61,688 nt of DNA from Spirogloea muscicola (GCA_009602725.1 WELB01000007.1:293116-354803); one strand, 5' to 3'. Shown: positions 43,741-55,900, counted from the stretch's first letter. Notes: a model not told the origin generated them from the letters alone. A program made the numbers and translations.

Positions 43741-43800
43741 ATAGAGAGAGAAGGGGCGCGCGGAGCGCATGAAGTGAAAGGGAGGCCAATACATTGTTCA
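43741..43800 (-). repeat. type F tail motif
   Basis: AAGGGGCGCGCGGAGCGCATGAAGTGAAAGGGAGGCCA lies at about 43752-43789 and matches the motif at 29336, 36107 and 36815. It abuts the telomere-bearing type E copy. Confidence 0.6.
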
Positions 43801-44028
43801 GGCTTGGGGTTTGCAAGAACGGCAGAAATTGCTCGCCCATGGAGACTGGGGCTGGGGAATGGGAAGGGAGGCCAACCCAAGGCTTCCTTCTTCGTCACAG
43901 AGCCCTGGTAACGGGGGCCTCTACTGCCCGGACGAGAGGAGGAGGGCAAGGGCCTGTGCCGGCGTGCAGCGCCGCGCCCGCCGCCTGACGCCGCGGGCGC
44001 GCCAGGCGCCGCACCACCCCCCCCCCTN

Positions 44029-44074
44029 GAGATTGCAAGNNNNNNNNNNNNNNNNNNNNNNNNNNNNNNNNNNN
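44029..44074. other. ambiguous base and assembly gap upstream of poly(A) polymerase
   Basis: N at 44029 and a run of 35 N at 44040-44074 lie in a GC-rich 5' region, just before the ATG at 44096. Confidence 0.95.
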
Positions 44075-44095
44075 TGCCGCCGCCGCCGCCGCGCC

Positions 44096-47000
44096 ATGGC
44101 GGCGCCGGGCGCCGGCGCAGCCCCGAGCCTCGGCATCTCGGAGCCCATCTCGCTGGCCGGCCCGCTGGACTTGGACCTGGCGCGCTCCGCGGCGCTCGAG
44201 AAGGTCCGTGCCACGCTGCGGCCCTTTACCCGCGATGGCTTCACGCCCGGCCCTCGCTCCGCTGCAAGGCGGCCTAACGCTTAACCCGTCGCTGCGGCGC
44301 CCGCGAGCCTGTGCGTGCTGCCTACCCATGGCCTTGCATGCTGCTGCCATTGCCCGTCCGCTGTTGCCTTGCTTCGGGCATCGCACCGTCATGGAGCGCA
44401 GCTGACAAAGCCCGGCCGGTCGTCCGTCGGCAGTTCCTCAAGGCTGCGGGCCTGTATGAGAGCGAGGAGGAGGCGGTCCGCCGGGAAGAGGTGCTAGGGC
44501 GTCTTGATCAGGTTGGCTGCACTGGACGCCCTTGCCAGGCTGAGGATGCTCTCGCCAGGATGCTTGCGAGTAAGGGCGCCTCTGCTTCTTTTGCAGCGGC
44601 CTCCTGGCAGTGAGGCCAGACAACTGGCCGATTGGAGCAGCTGCTATCTGTTTTGTCCATTGCGTCGAGCTCTCTGATGACCAGCCCGGGGCCATGCCCT
44701 TGCGCAGATTGTCAAGGTGTGGGTCAAGCAGATCAGCGAGGGGAAGGGCTTCAACGAGCAGCTGGTGGCCGAGGCGAATGCCAAGATCTTCACGTTCGGC
44801 TCCTACAGACTGGGGGTCAGTAGATTTGCCGCTGTGCCCTCACCTCTATGCCTGCTCGTCACTCCCGTATCTGGTGGGCTCTGATTTTGCAGGGCATCAA
44901 TGCAGATTCCTGTCTGTCAGTAAGAGCATCGGACGCTTGTGCAGATGCTGAGTAGATTCTGATGCTGAAGAAGAGCCTTGCATGTTGCTTGTCCACCCTG
45001 TGCCATGCTCTTGAGCAGCACGATGCTCCTTCTGACCCTCTGGCGCCTCTTGGGCACGTGAATGGGGCGACAGGTGCATGGTCCAGGAGCTGATATTGAC
45101 ACTCTCTGCGTTGGACCGCGGCATGCTTCACGAGAGGTACAGTAGCCAATGCGCGCAGCATGCGAGGAGGCGTGCAGTCATTGCTTTATCTGTTAGAGAG
45201 GGGTTGACAGAGAGCAGACATTATGTAGGTGGCCATGTCCAAGTTTGACAAACGGGTGGCATGCAATCTCAGTGTGTCCAGTCCAATCGTCACTTGATGA
45301 TATGCACTTGGTGGATGTTGGCTAAGAAAAGGCATGTGCGCAGGAGGACTTTTTTGGGGAGTTGAGCAGGATGCTGTCGGAGATACCCGAGGTCACTGAG
45401 CTGCATCCTGTACCCGACGCACATGTGCCAGTTCTGAAGTTTAAGTTCAAGGACATCTCCATTGATCTGCTATATGCGCGCTTGGCATTATGGGTCATTC
45501 CTGAGGTCTGTGGTCTGCTCGGTGATTCCAGACCTGGGTTCTGGAGCTTGCTCTGCTCGTTTTGCAGATTATAGTCAGAAGCTCTTCTAGGAAGAGCACT
45601 TGCACACATCCCTTAGATTGCTGCTACTTTACCTTGTAACAGTTGAAGCGGTGCTCGATGGGCTTGTGGATGAGACTGCGAGGCTGTGCATCGAGTGAAG
45701 AACCACAGCTGCATGTGCTTCCTCTCTAGCTCGTCTGAGTGTCAGCTCAAGGTGTGCAAAAGCACAGGCAGGCTAGTCTGCAAGATTCAGAGGAGTCGTC
45801 AGTACCATTAGAGCACTCATAGGAAGCGCTTTGAGTGATTCACACCTTAGTTGGGAACATTGCCAGGATCTGGATCTGTCAGGAGAAGAGATTCTACACA
45901 ACGTAGACGAGCAAAGCGTTCGCAGCCTCAATGGGTGTCGAGTCACAGATCAGATATTACGGCTGGTGCCAAGCATTGAGGTAACAACAGTTGAAGAGGC
46001 ACCGCACTCTTGAAGAACCATACGCATACTTATTTTGGTGCTTCTGGTGATGCCGCTTAGGCACTACAACTGTGTAATGGTTTGTTGATTGCAGAAGGGC
46101 CTACAGCTATCATCTGGATGATTGATGTTTTCCTTCCATCATCGACCATGGTGATAACCCCAAGTAATAAGTCGTTTGTGTGGTGTCCCGCGCAGAATTT
46201 CAGAGTGACATTGAGGTGTATGAAGTACTGGGCCAAAAAGCGCGGCGTTTACTCCAATGTGAGGAAGACATGTGGCCAGGATCAGCAGCATAGGCTTTGG
46301 GAATGTTTTGCAGCTTGTGTTGAGCAACTGACACAGAAGGCTGTTCTGGCGTATAAACAAGCAGGGTAGTGATGCTGGGCTCGCCTGTGCTGATGCTATT
46401 CCTTGTCCAACGTCATCCACGTGTGCAGGTCACTGGATTCTTAGGTGGGGTTAACTGGGCTTTGCTAGTAGGTCGTGTATGCCAGCTCTACCCGAATGCC
46501 AGCCCTAGCATGCTCCTTCTGCGCTTCTTCCGGGTGTTCACAGAGTGGCGTTGGCCCTTGCCAGTCATGTTGTGTTCCATTGAAGAAGGGTCACTCGGGC
46601 TGACAGTGTGGAATGCAAGAGTGAATCCTAGGGACCGTTCACACCTCATGCCCATCATCACACCAGCTTATCCGAGCATGAACTCCAGTTACAATGTGTC
46701 GGAGAGCACCCTCCGCATCATGAAGGAGGAGTTTGCGAGGGGCAAGGAGATATGTGAGAGGCTGGAGGTGACTGGTGAACCCTGGGGGAAATTGTTCGAG
46801 ATGTACCCCTTCTTCGAGACCTACAAAAACTACCTTCAGATTGACATCATGGCTGCTGATGAGGACGACGCTCGCAATTGGAAGGGCTGGGTCGAATCCC
46901 GTCTTCGACAGCTGACTCTGAGGGTTGTTCTTCTGCTACTTCCTCCCTTTGCTTCTGACTTACTGTTCTACTGGCTGTACCTGATATGGCTCTCAGCCTT

Positions 47001-47866
47001 CCAGCTATATTTGGCTTCGATTTGAGATAACGTGGTGAGGGTGTCCTTACAACATGGTGTTCTGGGCTGTCCCTTTCCAGATCGAGAAGCACACATATGG
47101 CATGCTTCAGTGCCATCCCTACCCGTCGGAGTTCACAGACTCCGCCTACCTTGGACATCACACTGCTTTCTTCATGGGACTGCAGCGCAACCCGAACATG
47201 GCGCAGCAGGATGGACAGCAGTTTGACATAAGGGCGACAGTGGAGGAGTTCAAGGCAGCTGTTGTGATGTATCAGTACTGGAAGCCTGGCATGGAGATCT
47301 CTGTCCTCCATGTGAAGCGTAAGCAGATACCATCATACGTTTTCCCAAGTGGCGTGCGCCCTGCACGAGGTGAAGGCGCCAAAGTACCAAAACGATCAAG
47401 GGATGCTGCAGCTTGTCCTGCTCCATTGCCAAAGCGAATGTCCGCTACAGAGGAGACTGCTGCAGAGTTGGAGGAAGACGCTGGTGTTCCTGCACCTCCA
47501 GTCAATGGTCACAATCTGTCAGGAGGCCAGCAGGCTTCGGACATTGTTGTGGTACCACCTTTGGTGAAGTCATCCTCTTTGGGCCTTGGAGAAGAGTGTG
47601 GGGATGGTGTTACGTCTTCCAATGGCTTTGTGGGCACCTATGCCAGTGAAGCGGAGGAGTTCAGCACACTTGTTGGGGATGGAGCAATCTCGGGAACTGT
47701 GGGCAGGGTTGAACCTCTGGATGGCCAGCCAGAAGCCATTTCCAAGCTTCCTCTTGCAGGTGGCAATGGTGCAGGAGGACATAAGGATGTCCAACCTGTG
47801 CCTCTTGCTGCAGGCAGTGTGACGCCTTACGAGACCAAGGAGCTGGAGGTTGCTGTTTCTTGTTGA
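44096..47866 (+). CDS. PAP: nuclear poly(A) polymerase
   Basis: This enzyme adds poly(A) tails to cleaved pre-mRNA in the nucleus. Nine exons give 658 aa: 44096-44203, 44434-44511, 44708-44815, 45074-45136, 45344-45505, 45867-45980, 46196-46258, 46429-46923 and 47081-47866. Every exon length is a multiple of three, so all introns are phase 0. The order of motifs is canonical: [11 protein letters not shown] at the start, F-G-S-Y-R-L-G, then V-H-G-P-G-A-D-I-D with the two catalytic Asp, and [11 protein letters not shown] with the third. Then come N-G-C-R-V-T-D, the [15 protein letters not shown] helix, [13 protein letters not shown], and [16 protein letters not shown]. The RNA-binding domain has [15 protein letters not shown]. 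The C-terminus is low-complexity, with a basic patch near 47390-47440 that could be a nuclear signal. The first donor (GTCCGT) is weak. Confidence 0.96.
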
Positions 47867-49581
47867 TGATTTTGATGCTTGAAATTGGACTTTAACACCT
47901 TGAGTCTCCTGCCCAGCACTTTGTATTGTCCATGAAGTTTGCTCTGCCAGAGACATGGTCACCACTGTGTCACAGACCATGCTTGTGTTACGTTTGGGTC
48001 TGTTGAGGGTGTTTTGGTGCCGTCGTTTCTCTATTCCAAGCTTGTAAATCGCTTGTGATCCCACTTACGTTTGTCTTTTGGCAGCCCCTGCCTGATCTAG
48101 CCCCAGCAAATGTGGCGATCAGAGCAAAGCCTCTACTTCAACAGAAGCCCATGATTAGGTCAGTGCTTTTCCGGCAGAACTTCCTCGCCATTCAGGTATG
48201 AGCAGGTGCAAGCATCAGCCAAATCTCAATTTTGCAGTAGCCTTGATCTTTTCGTTCCGCATGCAAGCAAGCTTCAGCCGCTGAAGGTTTCAGCTGTGGC
48301 TGCCTTTGAGTTTGCAGATTGAATTTTGCTCCGTCTGGACAAAGCAAGAGTAGATCGTGAGAGCTGATGCAGCTCCCACCGGAACGGTGCTCCTAGCTTC
48401 CCAAAGTGGTTCTCGCCTCCACCCAAGCATGGCCAATCCTCTGTCCGTCTGTCTCAGATCTACCTTCTTGTGTGTCATGGAGGGGTTGACAACCATTTCT
48501 GGGGTATTGTGTTGATGACCTTGTGCTGCCACGGATGGCAAGTTCATCAATGCGCACCCTAAAAAGTGCACAGCCAGGTTGTGCGTGGCTGCTCATCATC
48601 CGATCAGGGCTCTCCCAGGTATTGCACTATCTCAGTCGTATTTGCAATGCATATGCATGTCACATACACGGCCAACCAACCTTTGTCGGCCAGCGACTGT
48701 TCTACAACAGCAAGGAGGCGCAGCCAGGCTGGAGTGCAGTTATCTCCTCCAGCCTCTTCTGGACCTCCATATTGCAGGCCAAGTGGTTTCTGACTTTCAG
48801 TGACCTGGTATTGTTACCACAACGTGCATGCATGGGCTGCACAAGGGCATGGACGTTAGTGAGGATAGACAACTCGGCTTCCTTGTATACTGACTGTCGT
48901 CTAAGTGCTCAAGGATAATAGTACTTAGGGACAAACAGAGGACTGTACATTGTACGCGTGGCTGTTGTGAGATCCAAAATTTGTCGGTGAAAATCAGGTG
49001 TCAATTGTGTGTGTATCATGAGGAGCCTGTTTTCCATAGAAGGCCTAGTTGTGCAGATGCTCATCCACGCACGCACCTTGCAAGAAGTGCTTGCAACTTG
49101 AATCTGGTGCTTGCATTTAACATATTGCTACTGCTCTGAAGTCATTTGAGGATGTGAAACATCTTGTTGACTAAGTAACTTCCAAAGACCCATTAGTAGG
49201 TGAGCAGTCCATGGATTGATGTAACTTCAGCACCTGTCATTGTCGCAATCGTCTTTAAATTGGCCAAATCAGTATGTCCAACCTGGCAGAGCCGCCATAC
49301 AGGTGCTGGCCCAAGTCAACACGCCCTAGAGTCACGTCCGTATCCTTACCATTCTCTTGCACGCTGAGGTGATCATGCTCAACACTTTACTCAGCTCCTG
49401 CCGTTCAGCCAATTGAACCAACCCAGTACCCACATCGACCTTGTACAAGCAATGCTGTACAGAAGCACGGCAAGTAACAGCTGGGCAAGTCCTAAAGGGA
49501 TGCAAAATTCTGTCGAGGCACCTAACAGACTGTGTGCACATTGCACATGTCAACACTGCCAAGCTGAACAAGGAGTGATTG
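47867..49581. other. intergenic stretch with one possible extra PAP exon
   Basis: Apart from a possible coding segment at about 48086-48158 (see findings), no exon, repeat tail or RNA gene is recognised. The region lies between convergent genes PAP (+) and PRP38 (-) and probably contains both 3' UTRs. Confidence 0.45.
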
Positions 49582-52500
49582 CTATACACGTAGTGGCTTC
49601 AAGCCAAGGGAGGCTCGCAAGCGGTTGGCCTCAGCAATCTCAGGATTTTTGTGGTCAGTTCCATCAGTCACCTTCTCCTTCTTTTTGGCCTCCTTATTCT
49701 TCTTGCCATCTCCTGCTGCGGAGTCCTGTGGCGGGCTGCGGCTCCTCCCGCGTTTCCTTCTCTCCCCCTCATCAGGCGTTTTGGACCTTCGAACGCCCGC
49801 TCGTCGCCTCTCCTCCGTCCTTTCCGTATCGTCATCCTCGTCTCTGTGTCTAATTCCTTCATGCTGGCGCTCATGATGCTTGTCATTCTTGGTATCATGG
49901 TCCGTGCTGTGATCCCTGCTCCTTTCTGGAGCTCTGTCTCTTCCACCTTCTCGATCGCGAGCATGATGCCCGCTGTCTTTATGCCCATCTTGCCCCTGAT
50001 TATGATCACGGTCACGGTTGCGAGTTCGATCCCTGCTCCGATGATGATCCTCATGCTCCATTTCCCGGTTCTGGTCATGGTCTCGGACCCCATCACGATC
50101 CCGATCGCGGTCCATGCGGCCATTCCTCTCCCTGTGCCTATCGCGATCTGGTTCTTTACCACGCTCCCGATCATAGTCTCGGTCTCGATCTCGGTCTCTA
50201 TCTCTGTCTCTGTCTCGGTCTGGTTCTCTATCTCTACCTCTGGCTCTCTCCCTGTCTCGGTCTCTACCTTGGTCTCTATCACCATCCCCATCTCTGGTTC
50301 TGTCTCTGTATTTGCCTCTGTCTCTGTCCCTGTCTCTCTCCCTCTCCCTCTCCCTCTCCCTGTCCCTGTCTCTGTCTCTGTCTCTGTCTCTGTCTCTGTC
50401 TCTGTCTCTGTCTCTGTCCCTCTCTTTGTCTCTGTCTCTGTCTCTGTTCCTATCTCTGTCCTTCTCGGCGTCCCGCTCTCGGTCCCTGTCCTTCTCCCGC
50501 TCTTTGTCCCTGGTCGGCTCCAAATCCCTGCACCGTAACATCTGATCTACCGTCAAACTGATGCAATTGACTCCACTGCAGCTGTGGCATGGACCAGTCG
50601 CCCATGCTGCTGCCGCCAATTTGTCGTTGCTTGGTGAGGAGGTTACATGCTGGCAATTAAGCACCGATACTACTGTTTGTATTGTCAAGACGGTTGCTAC
50701 ACTAGGACATAATTTCCAGGCTGCCACACCACAGCAATAGACAGCTGCAATTCGTGTTTTCAACAGAAGTTGAGATGTGCAGCCCATCATACTCCCCTCT
50801 GCGAACCACCAGCGCAGAGGAACCTGGCAGGGCTTTGCAAATTATTGCTCTAGGGAGGACAAGGGGACTTTGTGAGGCAAATCGCATCCTCCTCTTCGGG
50901 AGAAAATTTGCTTTGTTGCCAGGGCTGTCGGCACCCAGCATGCTGCCAAGGGTGGCTATGAAGCAGCGTAACCACAAGTCCATCCCAATCTACTGACAAC
51001 ACTGTGGAGGCCAAGGCCAGCTAAGTTGCCAACCCTCATACGGACCTTGCACTCAGTGCTCAATAGGAGGGTGCATAAGGAAGAAGGCTGAGACGACTTG
51101 CCTGTGGCCATTGCGGTGCCGACTGTGATCCTGATCTTGCTCTGCCTGACGTTCAAGCTCTGAGTCTCTTGTTCCTTTCTGATCCTGCGCAGTCAGGACA
51201 CAGCGCAGACAAGATAAGAGCATGCATGCACCTTGCAGATTGGGTTGTACTGAGGGCTATTCATGATGAGGACTTGTGTTAAATAGAATGATTCTGGAGA
51301 TGAAATCTTGCATGGCAGGATGTTGCCTTGAGATACATCAGCATGGTGAAAGCCAAAGGTCCCTCTTAGCACCTTGTCGCCATCAGCAGGAAGCCCATCA
51401 GCTGCCTCCTCCTCTCGCTCCTCTTCTTCCTCAAAGTCATCCTCAAGGGCACTCTTCCGTAGCTCTAATTGTCCAGCATTCTCCAGAGTCCAGCTGATAT
51501 ATGGAGAAGGGGTGCAGGATAAGTGGACTCCAGGCTACAAGAAGCAGACACCATATCATACCAGATACTTTGCCTTCCTAGCTAAGCTGGACCAAGAGGA
51601 CAGATGAGTTGCCTAGCAGTCCCGAAGAGTGCTTACCGCTTAGGGATGCGAGGAAGGGAGATGTCACAGGTGTAGTCCTTCGTGAGTAGCTCATCAATGT
51701 ACTCGTCAACATGGCTCAGGCGAAACACTGACCACCAAACACGACATGCAGCGTAGTCAGCTCACAGTCTCGGTCTTCACTCCAAACTTGTGCAGAATAC
51801 TCTGGCAATGACTGGCAAGTTAGGGTTATATGAAAAGGCAGCTGGGATGCATCAAAGCCATCCTGCAGGCCCCACAGGACTGACTGTAGAATATGCTTAA
51901 CGTGAATGCCAACTAAGAAGCACATGGGCTCCTGCTGATGTAAGCTGCAAGCGCAAGTGCGCTTACGTCCGTCGGCGGTCTTGTGCCTGAGCTTCCTGTA
52001 GTCGTTGTAGAGGGGCTCCAAGTATTGGTACACGTCCATGGGCTTGCCGACCAGACGAAGGTAGAACGCGCCCAGAATCCGGACATATCTGCGAGACAGC
52101 AGCAGAGTGGAATCGCTCAGCTAGCTATGGGCCTGCTGGCTCCACAGAAAGGCAAGCGGAGCCAGGTCCCGAGCACAGGCGCAGTCACGTGCTGGGCCTG
52201 CAGTGCCACGCGCCGTGACAGGAGCTGCTGACAACACAAGAGCAAGAGGATACGGATTGTGTGCCCTTTTGCGGCCTTCATGCAGCTCGGCATCCCACAA
52301 AAGCTGCCGTTGGCTGACACCGCGCCGTCGGCCGCACAGCTTCAAGAGAGGCCGCTGCGCAGCAGGGTAGCAGCAGGCCGATGGCAGCGGGAGCAGCAAG
52401 GCACGCACTTGAATTCCTCGTTCTTGATGAACTCGACGACGATCTCCTTCTCCGGCTGGATCTGCAGCATCTTGAGCGCCAGGCACATGAACGGCGTGGC

Positions 52501-52981
52501 CTTGCGGTTGCCGCCGAAGGTGCCGCCAAAGTGGTCCAGCTCCATGGCCTTGTCCACCAGCGTCTCGGCTGCAGCAGGGCCCGGCAGGCGGCGGGCGCGT
52601 GAGCGGGCGCGCGCAAGGGCAGTGGAGTGTGAGTCGAGTGAAGGAGGGCCTGGTCAGTGGCCAGGTACATAGGCAAGCACATCGACAGATGCACATCACC
52701 TGCTGCTAAGCTGGGCTTGCTCAGTAAGTAAGCACGAGTCGGCACGTGGAGGCCGCTGACCGATGCCCGGAGGCCGGGCGGCAATCGGCAAGCCGTCGTG
52801 CCACCAGCTGAGGCTGGGAGGCGGGCAGCAGGGCGGCGGAGGTGCGCGCACCGGTGAGGCCGAAGCACTGCTCCTTCCAGTACGTGTTCTGGTAGATCTT
52901 GGCGCGCAGGATCTTCTCCACCAGGTTCTGCGGGTTCGTCCCGTGCACGCTGCGCGCCGCCGGGTCCGTGCGGTTCGCCAT
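49582..52981 (-). CDS. PRP38: pre-mRNA-splicing factor PRP38 with a long RD/RE tail
   Basis: PRP38 is a tri-snRNP-associated factor needed for spliceosome activation (yeast Prp38, human PRPF38). Seven exons close in phase: 52852-52981, 52409-52568, 51967-52088, 51637-51727, 51373-51493, 51102-51184 and 49582-50527, giving 550 aa. The conserved domain is complete: [19 protein letters not shown], then I-Y-Q-N-T-Y-W-K-E-Q-C-F-G-L-T, A-E-T-L-V-D-K-A-M-E-L-D-H-F-G-G-T, P-E-K-E-I-V-V-E-F-I-K, Y-V-R-I-L-G-A-F-Y-L-R-L and H-V-D-E-Y-I-D-E-L-L. An acidic segment (E-D-D-F-E-E-E-E-E) follows. The last exon is about 315 residues of R-D/R-E/D-R-D repeats and ends L-R-A-S-L-G-L-K-P-L-R-V. The intron after exon 51102-51184 has a GC donor (CAG|GCAAGT), supported by phase. 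Intron 1 contains a retroelement tail. The ATG overlaps the ATG of the divergent SWC4 gene. Confidence 0.95.
50160..50520 (-). repeat. hexanucleotide microsatellite inside PRP38
   Basis: Nearly pure CTGTCT/CTCTGT-type hexamer repeats, densest at about 50310-50460, encode the Arg-Asp dipeptide tail on the minus strand. Being in codon multiples, length changes would keep the frame. Confidence 0.9.
52646..52815 (-). repeat. type B retroelement tail in PRP38 intron 1
   Basis: GGAGGGCCTGGTCAGTGGCC ... GGCAAGCACATCGACAGATG ... CTGCTAAGCTGGGCTTGCTC and the coding remnant beyond match the copies at about 14000, 35490, 37735 and 38965. The orientation is the same as PRP38. Confidence 0.8.
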
Positions 52982-55900
52982 GGCCCCGCCGCCGGCCGCG
53001 CCCGGCGCCGGCGGCGGNGCCCGGCGCCGGCGCCGGCTGCGGCGGCGGCGGCCCGCCCGGGCTCTCTCCGGGCCTGGCGCAGTTGCTGGCGGGCGACCGG
53101 CGGCACCGGGCCAGCCGCGAGGCCGTCAAGAAGCCCGATGGCGTGCACCGTGAGGTGCGGTCCGGCGCTCCCCGGCTCTGCCTGCGGCGTCGGCCCGCTT
53201 TCTGCCGGACGTCCGTGGTCAACCGCTGGAGACGATCTCGAGGGAGGGACCTCGTCCAATGGCGGTCGTGACGGCCTGCCTGCGCTGCGGCCTGTGCCCC
53301 AGGTGTTTGCGCTTACGGGCGGCGTGGCACCCATCGCGCTCTCCGCGGCCGCGGGAGGCTTCAAGAGCAAGGCCAAGCCCGCGGCTGCTCACAAGGTGGC
53401 CAGCCGCTCCACGATGCTGCAGTCGAGTCCCGGTGGCTGGCCTGTGCGTGTGCTCTGAAAGCAGGCTGGCGAGCTCGCAGTGCATGTTGCGCTGACAGCA
53501 GCACCGCGCATCTACGCCCAGGTCAAGTGGAAGTGGCGTCCCTTTTCCAACTCGGCCCGCAAGGACGGCTTGCAGCTCCACCACTGGGTAGCTCTGCCAG
53601 CCTTTCCCTCTCAACCGGCAATGCTGAGCAGGGCTTCCAGTCGCACATGGGCTGCAGGTCATGACATTGAGGTAGGCTCGGCTGCATATGCATGGGCTAT
53701 GCAGGCCCGAGTCAGTGACGCTGAAGAGCCTCAAGGCGACTACATCTATGCCAAGTACAATAAGGTGAGTACCTTGAGTCCATATATGGAGGTGCTGAGA
53801 GCTGGAAATATGCTGCAGGCCAGCTTCTCTGCTTGCTTTGAAGCCGACTTGATTGAAAAGCTCAATCAAGTCTGCAGGCAGTGGAGATGGTGAGATACAC
53901 AGATGACGAGTACTTGCAACAACTGCACGATCCCGTGGGTTTTCACTATCTCGTGATAAGATTCAAGTGTAGGAGTGCTCGTTACTGATGACATATGTTG
54001 CTGTACTAATTGCCCTTGGGTAACACTGGAAACATCAGTGATAGGAAACATTTGCGCTGAAGAATTCACAAAGTAGAGATCAAGGTTGTACTAGCATCAG
54101 GAGATAGGAAAGTCAGGCCGAAGTGACTTTTGAGTGCTGGTCTTACTGCAGAGGTGGAGCAAGGATGAGACCGACCACCTCTTTGACCTTTGCGCACGTT
54201 TCGATTTGCGCTTTATCGTAATAGCAGACCGATACCAGCAAAAGTGGTCCAACAGGAGTGTCGAGGAGCTCAAGGACCGCTACTACACAAGTAAGGGCGG
54301 TGGCTCTTGGCAAGCTACATTCTGCATAGGACGGACAAGCCACTTTCTGCATAGAACGGGGCTAGGTTCCTGAGCTGTTGTTCAGTCGAGCATGCTATGC
54401 AGCTCACTTCTTGCACCCAAAGACAACGTGCAGACTGGTCATTCTAGATGGAGGGCTTACACGTCTTTCTTACTCACTCAGTTGCCCAGAAAATAGCAGT
54501 GATGAGGGAGGGTACAGCCGAGGAGATCGGCGAGCGATTGCTTCTGAAGGTGCATACTGCTGCTTGGTGCTCCAAAAGTTAGTTACAGAGGAGCTGTCAG
54601 TCATCTTTGATGGCTTTTATTGAAGACGACTGATGCCAAATCTGATGATTGCAAGTCAATAGCCTGTTGCTGCTGTATGCTTTTACTTGTAAGTCTCCTA
54701 CATCTTCTGCCAAGCTCACTCATAGCGCGTAGGTGTGGTCTTCTTCTCTGCGTGGTTTTCAGGAGCCATTCAATCTCCAGCATGAAGTAGAGCGCAAACA
54801 CGCACTCAGCCTGCAGCTTATGTCATCAAGACATCAAGAGCTGGAAGAAGCTGAGGTAGTGAAGGATCAAGCACCGTTGAAAGATGCTGATTGGGCACCT
54901 AGGTCGAAGCACTGAGGATGCGTGCTACTGATACGGCGCACCTCAACAAAGAGCAAATAAGCTGCTCATTTTCTCTGGTGACCCAAATTTGTGTTCTCAT
55001 ATTAGGTCCTTGCAGAGGCGAAGCGGATCATGGAGGAGCGACATCTGGTGCCTGGGGTATACACTGCAACATGCACAAGAAGGCTGCATATCGTGGATGC
55101 TTCTCTTTTCTGTGGCTCTGTGGGAGTGGCCATCCTCTAAAGATGCAAATGGCACGTTGGGCCCTGCTCAGGTGGCATCTGCCCATGGTGATGATGGAGC
55201 TTCCTTGAATGGCATCCTTGGTGATCAGCACCTGCGGAACTTTGCTGTTGATGCCAACCATGCCAGCCCAACTGCTACGCCTTCCTCGCGCCCGGTACGT
55301 ACATACTTCATTCTCGTGCAGAATGTCCGATTTGGTGTTCAATTGGTGGACTTGCTCTGCTAAGAGCTGCTCCTCTCCTCTTCGTACGCGGCTTGCAGAA
55401 TCTGTAGTCCTACTATGAACACATTACCACCTGTATGCCATGCCCTTCTTGCAGCCTCGAGTTTACTTGAGAGGGACGAGATTGCAGCAGTCTGTACAAG
55501 CAGCAGCTACTGCTGCTGGAGCTCGTTCTGCTAAAAGGATAGAACAGATCATGCAGGAGCTTGGCGTGAGTTGGGCCCCTCCTCATCATTGAATCAGTCG
55601 TCTCTGCTATTAAGCTATGCTTTGCAGGCTGCCTACCCACAAGTGCCATGTGACACACAGCAGGATTGCTTGCTATGCTTTCACACCAATAGCTCTCCCT
55701 GTACTTGGCGCAGGTCACCGTCAAGCCCAAAGTACCAACTCGGGCTGTTTGCAGCGAATTTTTGGCATTGAGAAAAGCAGTGCTGTCCTTGCTGGGTCTG
55801 CAGAAGCGAGTATTTTCAGATTGCCTCTCCACTGCGCATGCTTAGTAAGTCACAGTAGTGAAGACACCTGACATCCATCCACATCTCAAACATTTGTAAG

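Noticed and set aside
49651-50538. Plus-strand frame of repeated Val-Ser/Ile-Pro that resembles a membrane protein
   Set aside because: It is the antisense reading of the PRP38 hexamer repeat. Apparent hydrophobicity comes from the microsatellite alone.
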